NCBI GenBank assembly: GCA_027306505.1
Contig: DAHUZP010000078.1
Coordinates: forward strand, 1-64,000
Source: Thermoplasmata archaeon
GTDB lineage: Archaea > Thermoplasmatota > Thermoplasmata > Lutacidiplasmatales > UBA184
Length of the DNA stretch: 64,000 bases
Direction of reading: 5' to 3'
The translations under genes and the position numbers were made by a program. Below, one piece after another: positions 32,507-40,539 of the stretch; positions within the stretch are counted from its first letter, which is position 1; each line of letters opens with the position of its first letter. The notes under the pieces were generated by a model, which made no database searches, was not told the origin of the DNA, and saw only the letters and a list, made by a program, of their open reading frames with translations.

Positions 32507-32937
32507 GAGGAGGGAAGAGGGTGGGCGGTGGGCAGGACGCCGCTCTCAGGGCAAGGGCCAGAGGAGCACCGCATCTCGCGGGGGCGCCCCTGAGTGCCCT
32601 GGGACCGGTCCTGCGTAGAGGGCCGTCGATGGAGGCCCTTTCGGGAGCGGCCATGGTTGGGACCACCGGTCCGAGCCTCTTCGGACCATCAAGGCAAGAC
32701 GGTCGAACGGGCGATCCAGCTCCGGATCCGTGGAACGGAAGGGGACCAGGCCGGCCCGAGAGATCGTTCGTCCGAAGATGCTCTGGACCTGCCCGTCTCT
32801 CCGGCACCCCTCCTTGAGGGCCCTGGGCGGTCCGGGCCGGTTGGGCCCGCCCCGAAGGGGGGTCCCCCGCACGTCAAGGTCACGGCCCGGAACCCACGGT
32901 CGCACGGGGGCGAGCTCGCGCGGGTCGAGCAACGGCT
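32507..32937. other. Long intergenic region with inverted repeats
   Basis: About 430 bases between pyrC and the Sua5 gene (both minus strand) with no recognisable gene. Several frames are open but none resembles a family. A perfect 7-bp inverted repeat GGTCCGA/TCGGACC spans 32668-32687, and a GC-rich palindromic tract lies near 32830-32870. It may hold a leader or structured RNA, but no identity is supported. Confidence 0.35.
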
Positions 32938-34101
32938 CTATCGGGGGACCCTAGGCGCCCGGTTCGGACCCCGGGAGCGGCCGTTCCGAACGACCTTAGG
33001 GCCCTTCCTTGAGGAGGGGACGAGCACGACACGGCCCTCGGCCGCTCTCATCAACCGCTCTCTCACCGCGAGCCCCATGCCCCGCATGGGGATGCCTTCC
33101 ACCAACATCTCCTGCACGCCATGACCATCCGCGTCCCTCATGGCGGAGAACAGACGCCGGGCCACGGCGGAGGGCCGGCGGCGCGAGCCGAGGACCCAGA
33201 CGCCTCTCCCACGCACCGGAGACTCGGAGCTCACGAGCAGGGCCGAAGACACCCCCGCACGGACCAATTCCCGTCTCCGCCGCTCCAGGGCCTCCCAAAC
33301 CTGCGGGGTCGGACCTATGAAGAGCGTGAGCCGGGCCCGAGGGGCATAGTGCCGGTGTCGGAGCCCGGGGGAGCGCGCGGGAAGCCTGTCCCTCTCCTGG
33401 AAGCCGGCCCGAAGCGGGGGGGCTCGGACCGAGGGGAGCACCTGGCGGACCCGTTCTAGCGTGAGCCCGCCCGGCCGGAGCACCCGTGGGGGTCTTGTCG
33501 TGACGTCCACGACCGTGGACTCGAGACCGATGGGAGAGTCGCCTCCGAGAAGGATCACGTCCACCCGGCCGGAAAGCTCGCGGAGCAGGTGCGAGGGGGA
33601 GGTGAGGCTAGGTCGCCCCGAGAGATTGGCGCTCGGAGCGGCGATCGGGACCCCGGCCCGGGAGATGAGCTGATGGGCGACCGGATGGCTCGGGACTCTC
33701 ACCGCGACCGTGTCGAGACCCGCGGTCGTCGCGAGGGGGACCGCCGGGTGTTTGGGGAGGATCAGCGTGAGGGGGCCCGGCCAGAAGCGCTTCGCGAGCC
33801 GGGTGCCGGCGCGAGGCAGGGCCCGCGCGACCCGCGCAAGGTCGCCGGATGACGCCAGGTGCACGATGAGGGGGTTGTCGGAGGGCCTCCCCTTGGCCGC
33901 GAAGATGCCCAGTACGGCCTCCTCCGACAAGGCGTTCGCTCCGAGGCCGTAGACCGTCTCTGTCGGAAAGGCGACCAGGCCGCCGTCCCGGAGGACCGCC
34001 GCCGCCTGGTCGATCTTCGCCCGGTCGGTGCTGCCGCCGGTGAGGCGGAAGGTCCGGGTCCGGCGCCGGACCGGGGACGGTCCTCTACGCTTGCTCCGCA
34101 T
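32938..34101 (-). CDS. Threonylcarbamoyl-AMP synthase, Sua5 type
   Basis: A 387-residue protein that makes threonylcarbamoyl-AMP for the t6A37 modification of tRNAs. The YrdC domain has FPTETVYGLGANA, KGRPSDNPLI, WPGPLTLIL and PSANLSGRPS. A linker with LRHRHYAPRA leads to the smaller C-terminal Sua5 domain, which gates the active site. Length fits archaeal Sua5. The final 30 residues are an Arg/Pro-rich tail. Confidence 0.93.
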   Translation of the reverse strand: MRSKRRGPSPVRRRTRTFRLTGGSTDRAKIDQAAAVLRDGGLVAFPTETVYGLGANALSEEAVLGIFAAKGRPSDNPLIVHLASSGDLARVARALPRAGTRLAKRFWPGPLTLILPKHPAVPLATTAGLDTVAVRVPSHPVAHQLISRAGVPIAAPSANLSGRPSLTSPSHLLRELSGRVDVILLGGDSPIGLESTVVDVTTRPPRVLRPGGLTLERVRQVLPSVRAPPLRAGFQERDRLPARSPGLRHRHYAPRARLTLFIGPTPQVWEALERRRRELVRAGVSSALLVSSESPVRGRGVWVLGSRRRPSAVARRLFSAMRDADGHGVQEMLVEGIPMRGMGLAVRERLMRAAEGRVVLVPSSRKGPKVVRNGRSRGPNRAPRVPR

Positions 34102-34125
34102 GGCCTTCGGCCCCCGTCGGGGGGC

Positions 34126-35595
34126 TCACTGCCCTTGCCCCAACGAGAACCCGGGTACCCCGTCGAAGGTGAAGAGCCCCTCGGTCTTGATGGGAGGCAG
34201 GTCCACCTCCACCAAGCGGGACAGGAGGTCGATGACCTGCCGATGGGTCACCCGCCCCGTACCGTCGGCGCTCTCGAAGCGGCAGCGCCAGTGGTCCACG
34301 CACAGCGTCTCCGGCACCCCTCCGGGGTAGACCTTGGTGCCCCGGTTGGTGATCATGGTGAGCCGCAGGTTGGGGGCGGCGATCCCTTCCAGCCTCTTGC
34401 CGATCGCATCGGCCGTTCCCGACCAGTCGATGAACACGTCGGCCCCGACCAGCTCCTTGCGGGCGCGCGGCCGGGGTTTGAGCGACACCGAGATGGGTGG
34501 TACGTGAGCGGGATAGTCGACGGGTCGGAGCTTCTGGGGTCGCTGTCCGAGCCGTCCGATGACCTCGGTGGCGAACTCGCGGGTCCCGACCTTCTCCTTC
34601 GACATCGCGGGGTCGTAGATGTCGTAGGTGTGGACCCCGTCCTCTATCGTCCGCAGCCAGGCGTTGTGCACGGTGGTGGCCACCTCCCCCTGCCCGATGT
34701 GCACGAGCATCTGAACGGCGGCCAGCAGCAGTCCAGACGGGTTCGCTTCGTTCTTCCCGGCCCGCCGGGGAGCGGAGCCGTGGATCGCCTCGAACATGGC
34801 CATCTGGTTCCCCACGTTCGCGCTCCCGGCGATCCCGACCGATCCGGCGACCTGCGCCGCGACGTCGGACAGGATGTCCCCGTAGAGGTTCGGCGTGACC
34901 ACCACATCGAACTGTTGGGGCGAGGTGGCGAGCTTCGCCGCGCCGATGTCCACGATCCAGTGCTCGCTCGTCAGGTCGGGATACTCGGCCGCGACCTCGT
35001 CAAAGACCCGATGGAACAGCCCATCGGTGATCTTCATGATGTTATCCTTCGAGAGACAGGTCACCTTGCGCCGCCCATAGCGACAGGCGTATTCGAACGC
35101 GTAGCGAATGACCCGTTCGCTGCCGGGGCGCGAGATGAGCTTGAGGCACTGCGTCACCTCATCGGTCTGGCGATGTTCGATCCCACCGTAGAGGTCTTCC
35201 TCGTTCTCCCGGACGATGACGACGTCCATCCCAGGATACTTCGTCGCCACGTAGGGGGCGTAGGACTGGCAAGGTCGGACATTGGCGAAAAGCCCGAGCG
35301 ACTTGCGCACGGTCACGTTGAGGCTCTTGAAACCGCCTCCTTCGGGAGTGGTGATGGGAGCCTTCAGGAAGACCTTGGTCCGCCGTAGGGAGTCCCAGGA
35401 GACCGGCTCGATCCCGGAGGAGATCCCCTTCTCGTAGACCGACTGGCCGATCTGGATCGTCTCCACCGCCAACCGTGCCTTCGCGGCGTACAAGATGCGG
35501 AGGGTCGCCTCCATGATCTCCGGGCCGATGCCGTCGCCATAGGCCACAGTTACCGGCACCCCGTCGCTGGCCTGGCTCCCGTGGTGGTTCAACAT
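34126..35595 (-). CDS. icd: NADP-type isocitrate dehydrogenase, long form
   Basis: A 489-residue beta-decarboxylating dehydrogenase. It has GDGIGPEI, substrate residues in TTPEGGGFKSLNVTVRK, IVRENEEDLYGGIEHRQ, the metal-binding LYGDILSDVAAQVAGS and the cofactor loop EAIHGSAPRRAGKNEANPS. The extra 130 residues after VGTREFATEVI are the C-terminal extension of the bacterial Thermus/Rickettsia-like class, not the shorter typical archaeal enzyme, which suggests old transfer. It yields 2-oxoglutarate for the nearby ferredoxin oxidoreductase. The ATG is 25 nt from the TATA-like element at 35617-35622. Confidence 0.93.
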   Translation of the reverse strand: MLNHHGSQASDGVPVTVAYGDGIGPEIMEATLRILYAAKARLAVETIQIGQSVYEKGISSGIEPVSWDSLRRTKVFLKAPITTPEGGGFKSLNVTVRKSLGLFANVRPCQSYAPYVATKYPGMDVVIVRENEEDLYGGIEHRQTDEVTQCLKLISRPGSERVIRYAFEYACRYGRRKVTCLSKDNIMKITDGLFHRVFDEVAAEYPDLTSEHWIVDIGAAKLATSPQQFDVVVTPNLYGDILSDVAAQVAGSVGIAGSANVGNQMAMFEAIHGSAPRRAGKNEANPSGLLLAAVQMLVHIGQGEVATTVHNAWLRTIEDGVHTYDIYDPAMSKEKVGTREFATEVIGRLGQRPQKLRPVDYPAHVPPISVSLKPRPRARKELVGADVFIDWSGTADAIGKRLEGIAAPNLRLTMITNRGTKVYPGGVPETLCVDHWRCRFESADGTGRVTHRQVIDLLSRLVEVDLPPIKTEGLFTFDGVPGFSLGQGQ

Positions 35596-35615
35596 GGACG
35601 ACCTACGGGTGTCCC

Positions 35616-35624
35616 GTTATATGG
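35616..35624. promoter_or_regulatory. TATA-like element between icd and the candidate RNA gene
   Basis: GTTATATGG is the most AT-rich stretch of the region. It is 25 nt from the icd ATG on the minus strand and about 25 nt from the 5' end of the structured RNA candidate on the plus strand, so it may act in both directions. Confidence 0.6.
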
Positions 35625-35640
35625 TTAGGGGAGCGAAGTA

Positions 35641-35881
35641 TTGTTGGAGGGGCGAGGTCGGTGCGAAGGGGCTCATGGACAGCGCCCCTTAGGGGGGCGG
35701 CCGTCCGCAGGGTCCCAGCCTCGAGGACCGTCGGACCCTGAAGGGTCCCGCCCGTTCCAGCTTACGCTGGGCCTCCTTCGCGGAGGGGGGTGCGCCCCCA
35801 CGCGTGGATGCTCTCGATCGTCCTGGTGTCACCCGACAGGTAAGAGGTCCCTCACGGCAGCAACGACCTCCCATCCAACGA
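35641..35881 (+). ncRNA. Candidate structured non-coding RNA gene of unknown class
   Basis: The two ends of this 241-base segment pair with each other. 35641-35648 (TTGTTGGA) matches 35874-35881 (TCCAACGA, one G-T pair), and 35654-35660 (GAGGTCG) matches 35864-35870 (CGACCTC), with a two-pair GG/CC link between. Inside is a chain of hairpins: AAGGGGC/GCCCCTT near 35667-35690, a perfect 8-bp CAGGGTCC/GGACCCTG near 35708-35740, CCAGC-TTAC-GCTGG near 35757-35770, CCTCC/GGAGG near 35772-35786 and GGGGG/CCCCC near 35786-35799. It begins about 25 nt after a TATA-like box and ends before the separate TATA box of purM. I could not match it to RNase P or SRP RNA. Confidence 0.55.
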
Positions 35882-35915
35882 ACGAGGAACGACCGCCTCC
35901 CGGGGGGCGACACAC

Positions 35916-35923
35916 CCTTATCT
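35916..35923 (+). promoter_or_regulatory. TATA-like box of purM
   Basis: CCTTATCT is centred 25 nt before the ATG at 35945, implying a leaderless purM message separate from the upstream RNA candidate. Confidence 0.6.
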
Positions 35924-35944
35924 GGGGGGGGGCTTGCACCGGGG

Positions 35945-37051
35945 ATGGAAGCTCACCTGGCATCCTCCGCCGGGGCTGCATCCCCTTCGGCCGGCGCCTC
36001 CTCCTCTGCCGCGAGCCCCCCGCTCACCTACGCCGCGACAGGGGTCCGTCAGGACCTGGTCGCGCTCGCGCTGGGAAAGCTCCTCGCCGCCGCCCGGACG
36101 AACGTTCCCCCGGGTAGTGGCCAGCCTGTGAAGCTCCCCGGGCACTTCGCGGGCCTCATCCGCCTTGGAAGAGAGACCGTCGCCATCACCACCGACAACG
36201 TGGGCACGAAGCTCCTGCTCGCACGCACGCTCGACCGTTGGGAGGAGGTCGGTGAGGATGTCGTCGCCGTGAACGTGAACGACCTCGCGGCCGTGGGCGC
36301 CCGTCCGTCGGCCCTGGTCGACTACATCGCGGTGCAGACCCCGGTCCCGTCGGTCTTCGAGGCGATCGGGAAGGGGATGGCCCGGGGGCTCCGGGAGTCG
36401 CGCTGTCACCTGGTCGGCGGCGAGACCTCGGTGGTACCGGACCTCGTGAAGAGCTTGGACCTCTCCGGTACCGCCTTGGGATTCTTCCCGCATGGCCGGT
36501 CGCCCGTGACGGGCTCGCAGCTTCGGCCCGGTGACGTCCTGATCGGATTGCCCTCCTCCGGCTTCCACGCGAACGGCTACACGCTCATCCGCAGGCTCCT
36601 GGAGGAGAACGCGGTCGACGTGACCCGCGCCCTCCCGGGGGACCGCCTGCCCCTCGGCCAGCGCCTCCTCGCGCCGACGAGGATCTACACCCGCCCGGTA
36701 GAGTCGCTCATGGACGCCCGACTCGCTGTCGCCCTCGCCCACATCTCCGGTCGCGGACTCCGCAACCTCATCCGCCTCAACGGCAAGGTCCGTTTCCTGC
36801 TGGACCAACTGCCTCCCCCCGAGGGGATGTTCCGGTGGGTCGCCACCCTCTCCGGCCTCCCATCGGAGGAGCTCTATCAGACGTTCAACATGGGGATCGG
36901 GTTCATCGTCGCGGTGCGGCCTAAACAGGTGGACCGCGCCCTCGGCCTGCTCCGGAAGTCCGGAGAGAAGGGGGCCCGAGTGATCGGCCGGATCGAGAAG
37001 GGGAGAGGGGTCTACCTTCCGGGCGAGGGCGTGCGGTACGAGACGTACTGA
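35945..37051 (+). CDS. purM: Phosphoribosylformylglycinamidine cyclo-ligase (AIR synthetase)
   Basis: A 368-residue enzyme of purine synthesis that closes the imidazole ring. TYAATGVRQDLV, TTDNVGTKLLLA, VVAVNVNDLAAVGARP, LVGGETSVVPD and GLPSSGFHANGYTLIRRL are typical PurM motifs. The start at 35945 is set by the TATA box, and the preceding open frame lies over the RNA candidate. The first 25 residues are a Ser/Ala-rich leader before the conserved region. Confidence 0.93.
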   Translation: MEAHLASSAGAASPSAGASSSAASPPLTYAATGVRQDLVALALGKLLAAARTNVPPGSGQPVKLPGHFAGLIRLGRETVAITTDNVGTKLLLARTLDRWEEVGEDVVAVNVNDLAAVGARPSALVDYIAVQTPVPSVFEAIGKGMARGLRESRCHLVGGETSVVPDLVKSLDLSGTALGFFPHGRSPVTGSQLRPGDVLIGLPSSGFHANGYTLIRRLLEENAVDVTRALPGDRLPLGQRLLAPTRIYTRPVESLMDARLAVALAHISGRGLRNLIRLNGKVRFLLDQLPPPEGMFRWVATLSGLPSEELYQTFNMGIGFIVAVRPKQVDRALGLLRKSGEKGARVIGRIEKGRGVYLPGEGVRYETY

Positions 37052-37054
37052 GCC

Positions 37055-37561
37055 TTGTGCGGCCTCCCGCGCGACGGCGAGGGCGCTGCCGCGGGATTGG
37101 GCATCGTGAGGCACAGGAGGGCTGGGGCGGCCATCGCCGTCCGGGCATGCGGACGCTGCGGTTGTCCCACGGTGCACCCGGGACGAGCCTGGGAGGGACC
37201 CGTCGTCTACCATCACGAGCCTCTGGGCACGGGATCCTGCGCGGCCTGCGGCTTCCGGGGGATCCCCCTCGAGTTCGCTTCCTCGGAGGAGTGGAGGGCC
37301 TTCCAGGAGGAGAGGCTCCGGAACTACTGGACCGGACCGGGGCCTGCTTCCGATGCCCGGTGCGCGCAGCGGGCATGGACGGTCTGCGGGCGCTGCCTCT
37401 GCCCTTGGGTGGAGGGAGGCACGGAGGGCCCGGCCTCAATCCGCTGTCGGGCGTGCGGGGCGCACGCGCCACCGATCCACTACCCCGACCTCCGGTCGTG
37501 GGTAGAGGGACGGCGGGACCGCCAGCTCGCCCCCGTCGAAGAGGGCTCTTACGTCCGTTGA
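37055..37561 (+). CDS. Multi-zinc-ribbon protein of unknown function
   Basis: A 168-residue protein with cysteine pairs in a repeating pattern: CGRCGC, CAACGF, then CGRCLC and CRACGA. The two halves look alike (pair, about 30 residues, pair), suggesting two tandem zinc ribbons from a duplication. Start is uncertain: a TTG at 37055 just after the purM stop or a GTG at 37106. It lies in the purM-transporter run and is likely co-transcribed. Its role is unknown. Confidence 0.6.
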   Translation: MCGLPRDGEGAAAGLGIVRHRRAGAAIAVRACGRCGCPTVHPGRAWEGPVVYHHEPLGTGSCAACGFRGIPLEFASSEEWRAFQEERLRNYWTGPGPASDARCAQRAWTVCGRCLCPWVEGGTEGPASIRCRACGAHAPPIHYPDLRSWVEGRRDRQLAPVEEGSYVR

Positions 37562-37574
37562 CGTCGGTCCGACC

Positions 37575-38513
37575 GTGAGCAGGGGATCGGCAAGGACGCT
37601 CGCAGGCCTCGCCGGGGGCCTCGCGGCGTTCATCTGGGCCAGCTACTACGTCCTGCTCCTGCTCCTCCCCGGGGCGCCCGACGCGACGGTCATCGTCGTC
37701 CCGTTCGCGGTCGGTGGCCTCGCGTTCCTCGCGGGCATTCCCGGCCGGACCTCGGGCTCCCGGAGCACCCTGCTGCGACGGCTTCTCACCGTCCGGGGCC
37801 TCCTCCAGGGTGGGCTCTTCCTGCTGCTGCAACTGGACGTGGTGCTCGCGACGCGCTGGGCGGGCGCCGTCGACGCGTCGTTGGTGACGCTCCTGGCGGA
37901 CGTGGTCGCGACCCCGTTGCTCGTCTTCGCCCTCTTCCGAGAGGATACGGAGCGCTTCCGCTCCCTCAGCTTCTGGCTCGGGGTCGTGATCGCCGCCGGT
38001 GGGTCCGTCGGAGCCATCGCCGGGGGACGGTCGGGTGGCCCGCTCTCCCTCGCAGGGCTGCTGGCGCTGATCCCCCTCCCCTTCCTGGTAGCCGTGTTCT
38101 TCGTCTGGGTCAACCAGGAGGGCCGACGGACCTCCGTGGGCGATGTGCTGGGAGCCTCGGCGCTGATGGCCGCCCTCCTGGGGACCGCTGGCGCCCTTGC
38201 GGTCCTGGGTACCGCCTGGCTCGCGGTCCCGTTGGCCCCGGTCGATTGGCTGGTCCTGGTGGTGATGGGGCTCTCGAGCTTCTACCTCGCCCAGTGGGCG
38301 TACTTCTGGGCGGCAGGGAAGACCACGATCCTCATTCCGGCGGTGCTCCAGTCCCTCATCCCGGTCTTCACCCTCCTGTTGGTCACCGCCCTGCGGTTCC
38401 CCGTGCCCCCTCTCGCCTGGCTCGGCGTGCCGCTCGCCTTCGTGGGAAGCGCGATCGCGGTCCTCGCCCCCCCCTCTGAGGGGGCCCAGGGAGAGGAGCA
38501 GAAGAAGGGCTGA
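37575..38513 (+). CDS. EamA/DMT-family transporter
   Basis: A 312-residue protein with ten hydrophobic segments in two five-helix EamA repeats, as in drug/metabolite exporters. Typical pieces are FIWASYYVLL at the start and the LAWLGVPLAFVGSAIAVL ending. The substrate is unknown. The start is a GTG 13 nt after the zinc-ribbon gene. Confidence 0.85.
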   Translation: MSRGSARTLAGLAGGLAAFIWASYYVLLLLLPGAPDATVIVVPFAVGGLAFLAGIPGRTSGSRSTLLRRLLTVRGLLQGGLFLLLQLDVVLATRWAGAVDASLVTLLADVVATPLLVFALFREDTERFRSLSFWLGVVIAAGGSVGAIAGGRSGGPLSLAGLLALIPLPFLVAVFFVWVNQEGRRTSVGDVLGASALMAALLGTAGALAVLGTAWLAVPLAPVDWLVLVVMGLSSFYLAQWAYFWAAGKTTILIPAVLQSLIPVFTLLLVTALRFPVPPLAWLGVPLAFVGSAIAVLAPPSEGAQGEEQKKG

Positions 38514-38530
38514 GGTAAGCGAGGATCGCC

Positions 38531-38580
38531 CCTCGCCCACCCTCGCCCACACCCTCGCCCACACCCTCGCCCAGCCTCGG
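38531..38580. repeat. 12-bp tandem repeat after the transporter gene
   Basis: CCTCGCCCACAC-type units occur four times in a row, with two full 12-mers flanked by shortened 10-mers. It lies in the spacer before the HtrA-like gene and has no open frame of note. A slippage-prone simple repeat. Confidence 0.6.
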
Positions 38581-38699
38581 ACTCCCACTTTCGCTCCGAA
38601 GGCTCTCGGGTGACCGGCGGCGGGGCGAGCCGGTCAACATGGTCCGTGCCGGGCATGAGATGGGGCACGGGCAGGGCCCGAAGGAAGAGGTGGAAGAGC

Positions 38700-39650
38700 A
38701 TGGCGCTATCGTTGCTGGAGGAGGAGATCACCTCCGCGGTGGAGGGACTGAGCGAACACGTGGTGAGCATCAACAGCCAGAGGATCCTGGCCCATCCGCG
38801 CCGTGGGATCGTTCCCATGGAAGGGACCGGGTCCGGGGTCGTCTTGGGGGAGGACGGGACGATTGTGACGAACCACCACGTCATCGACGACGCGACCCGC
38901 GTGCGCGTCGCCCTGCACGATGGTCGTGAGTTCACCGGGGAGGTGGTGGGCTCGGACCCCCAGACCGATCTCGCGATCCTCAAGGTGGACGCCGGTCGGC
39001 TCTCCGCCGCGACCTTCGCTGATTCGGAGAAGCTCAAGGTGGGGCAGCTCGCGCTCGCGATCGGCAACACCCTCGGCCTCCCCGGGGGCCCCACGGTCTC
39101 CACCGGCGTCGTGAGCGCGCTGGGCCGGCCGATGCCCTGGTCCCAGTTCGTCTTCGAAGGGCTCATCCAGACCGATGCCGCGATCAACCCCGGGAACAGC
39201 GGAGGCCCCCTCGCGGACCGTCACGGGCGCGTCATCGGGATCAACACCGCGATGGTCCCGTTCGCCCACGGGATCGGCTTCGCCGTCCCCGCGAACACCG
39301 TGAAGTGGGTCGCTGAGGAGCTGCTCAAGCACGGGCGCGTCGTCCGCCCTCACCTCGGCATCGTCGGGATCACCGTAACGCCGACGCTTGCCCGGGTCCA
39401 TGACCTGACCAGCGACCGTGGGATCCTTGTGGTCGGCGTGGACGCGCACACCCCCGCCCAACGCGCGGGCCTTCGGCCCGGTGACATCCTCACCCGTATC
39501 GGCGACCACGACCTGGGGGGGATGAAGGACCTCCTGGAGGCCCTCTCCAAGAGCGGGATCGGCGCTGACGCTCCCCTCGCCCTGCGCCGTGGCCGTGGAG
39601 AGCACTGGACGCAGATCCACCTGGAAGAGGCGGTCGAGCCCACCAACTGA
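38700..39650 (+). CDS. HtrA/DegP-type serine protease with one PDZ domain
   Basis: A 316-residue S1C peptidase. The triad is His in TNHHVIDD, Asp in QTDLAIL and Ser in PGNSGGPL, and a C-terminal PDZ domain starts around LGIVGITV with GLRPGDIL. Neither the 38700 start nor the frame start at 38610 has a signal peptide, so it appears cytoplasmic, unlike bacterial DegP. The ATG at 38700 is favoured by GAGGTGG upstream. It would handle misfolded proteins. Confidence 0.9.
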   Translation: MALSLLEEEITSAVEGLSEHVVSINSQRILAHPRRGIVPMEGTGSGVVLGEDGTIVTNHHVIDDATRVRVALHDGREFTGEVVGSDPQTDLAILKVDAGRLSAATFADSEKLKVGQLALAIGNTLGLPGGPTVSTGVVSALGRPMPWSQFVFEGLIQTDAAINPGNSGGPLADRHGRVIGINTAMVPFAHGIGFAVPANTVKWVAEELLKHGRVVRPHLGIVGITVTPTLARVHDLTSDRGILVVGVDAHTPAQRAGLRPGDILTRIGDHDLGGMKDLLEALSKSGIGADAPLALRRGRGEHWTQIHLEEAVEPTN

Positions 39651-39653
39651 GAA

Positions 39654-39671
39654 GGGACCGGGAGGGGTCCC
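39654..39671. terminator. GGGACC/GGTCCC hairpin between convergent genes
   Basis: GGGACC (39654-39659) pairs with GGTCCC (39666-39671) around GGGAGG, four bases after the protease stop and before the opposing hydrolase. Confidence 0.5.
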
Positions 39672-39703
39672 GCCACCCGGCGGACCCCGTCCCCGACGCG
39701 GTC

Positions 39704-40516
39704 TCAGCCCTTGGGTCCCAGGTTCTCTCCAAAGAAGGCGAGGACCCGCTTCCAGGCGTCGCGGGCGGCCTCCGCCTGGTACATGGGCCGCGTGTCGTTG
39801 AAGAAGGCGTGCTGGGCCCCCGGGTAGACATGGGAAGTGTATCGCACGCCCTTCTGTTGGGCGGAGGCGGCGAGGGCCGGCACCGTGTCCGTAATGCGGT
39901 GGTCCTCGCCCCCGTAGAGCCCGAGCAGGGGACACTTGACGCGGGCGAGCACGTCGTCGGGCGGGGAGTTGCCGTAGAAGATGACCGCCGCCGCGAGCTT
40001 CGGGTCCGCCCCGGCCATGAGCGCGGACATCGCTCCGCCGAAGCAGAAGCCGACCGACCCGACCTTCCCGGGCTCCACGTCGTCCCGTTGACGGAGATGG
40101 TCCGCGACCTCGTGCAGGTCCTCCGCGAACTTCCGGTGCATCGCGGGGTCCTGGATGCGCATGAGCGCCTCGAGGAGCCTGCGTTCCTCCTCCGGCCGCT
40201 CGCGGATGCGAGATTGGATCGCCGCGGGATCGCGCTGGACCTCCGGGGGCAGGCTGCGGAGGAAGAGGAACCCCGTCGCTACCGCCTGCGGGGTCAGCAG
40301 CGCCTGGATCTCTCCGGTGAAGAGGTTCGGGGCGAGCGCGAGGTAACCTTCCGCCGCGAACCGGCGCGTCACGTCCTGGATGTGCGCGTCCGGTCCGAAG
40401 ATCTCGTGGATCACCACCACCGCCGGTCCCCGCCCCTTTCGGTCCTCGGGGACCGTGAGGTAGGCCTCCAGTTCCCTGTCCTTTCCCGGCGCATGGACCA
40501 ACTTGGTCTCGAGCAT
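39704..40516 (-). CDS. Dienelactone hydrolase-family alpha/beta hydrolase
   Basis: A 270-residue hydrolase with the Cys nucleophile in VGFCFGGAM, the acid in YGGEDHRI and the His in GAQHAFFND. HEIFGPDAHIQDV near the start holds the usual Glu that activates the Cys. The natural substrate is unclear, because many archaeal members are not dienelactone hydrolases. A TATA-like GTTTTAGA at about 40544 overlaps the end of polB and is about 28 nt upstream. Confidence 0.9.
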   Translation of the reverse strand: MLETKLVHAPGKDRELEAYLTVPEDRKGRGPAVVVIHEIFGPDAHIQDVTRRFAAEGYLALAPNLFTGEIQALLTPQAVATGFLFLRSLPPEVQRDPAAIQSRIRERPEEERRLLEALMRIQDPAMHRKFAEDLHEVADHLRQRDDVEPGKVGSVGFCFGGAMSALMAGADPKLAAAVIFYGNSPPDDVLARVKCPLLGLYGGEDHRITDTVPALAASAQQKGVRYTSHVYPGAQHAFFNDTRPMYQAEAARDAWKRVLAFFGENLGPKG

Positions 40517-40539
40517 GGCGGCGGGCAGGGCTCAGAGGT

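Noticed and set aside
35641-35881. RNase P RNA or SRP RNA identity for the structured segment
   Set aside because: The overall closing helix fits, but the diagnostic boxes (GAGGAAAGTCC and ACAGAA-type for RNase P, GGAAGG-AGCAG for SRP) are not visible, so I left the class open.
38531-38580. Possible CRISPR-like repeats
   Set aside because: The units are contiguous 10-12-mers without spacers, so this is a simple tandem repeat.
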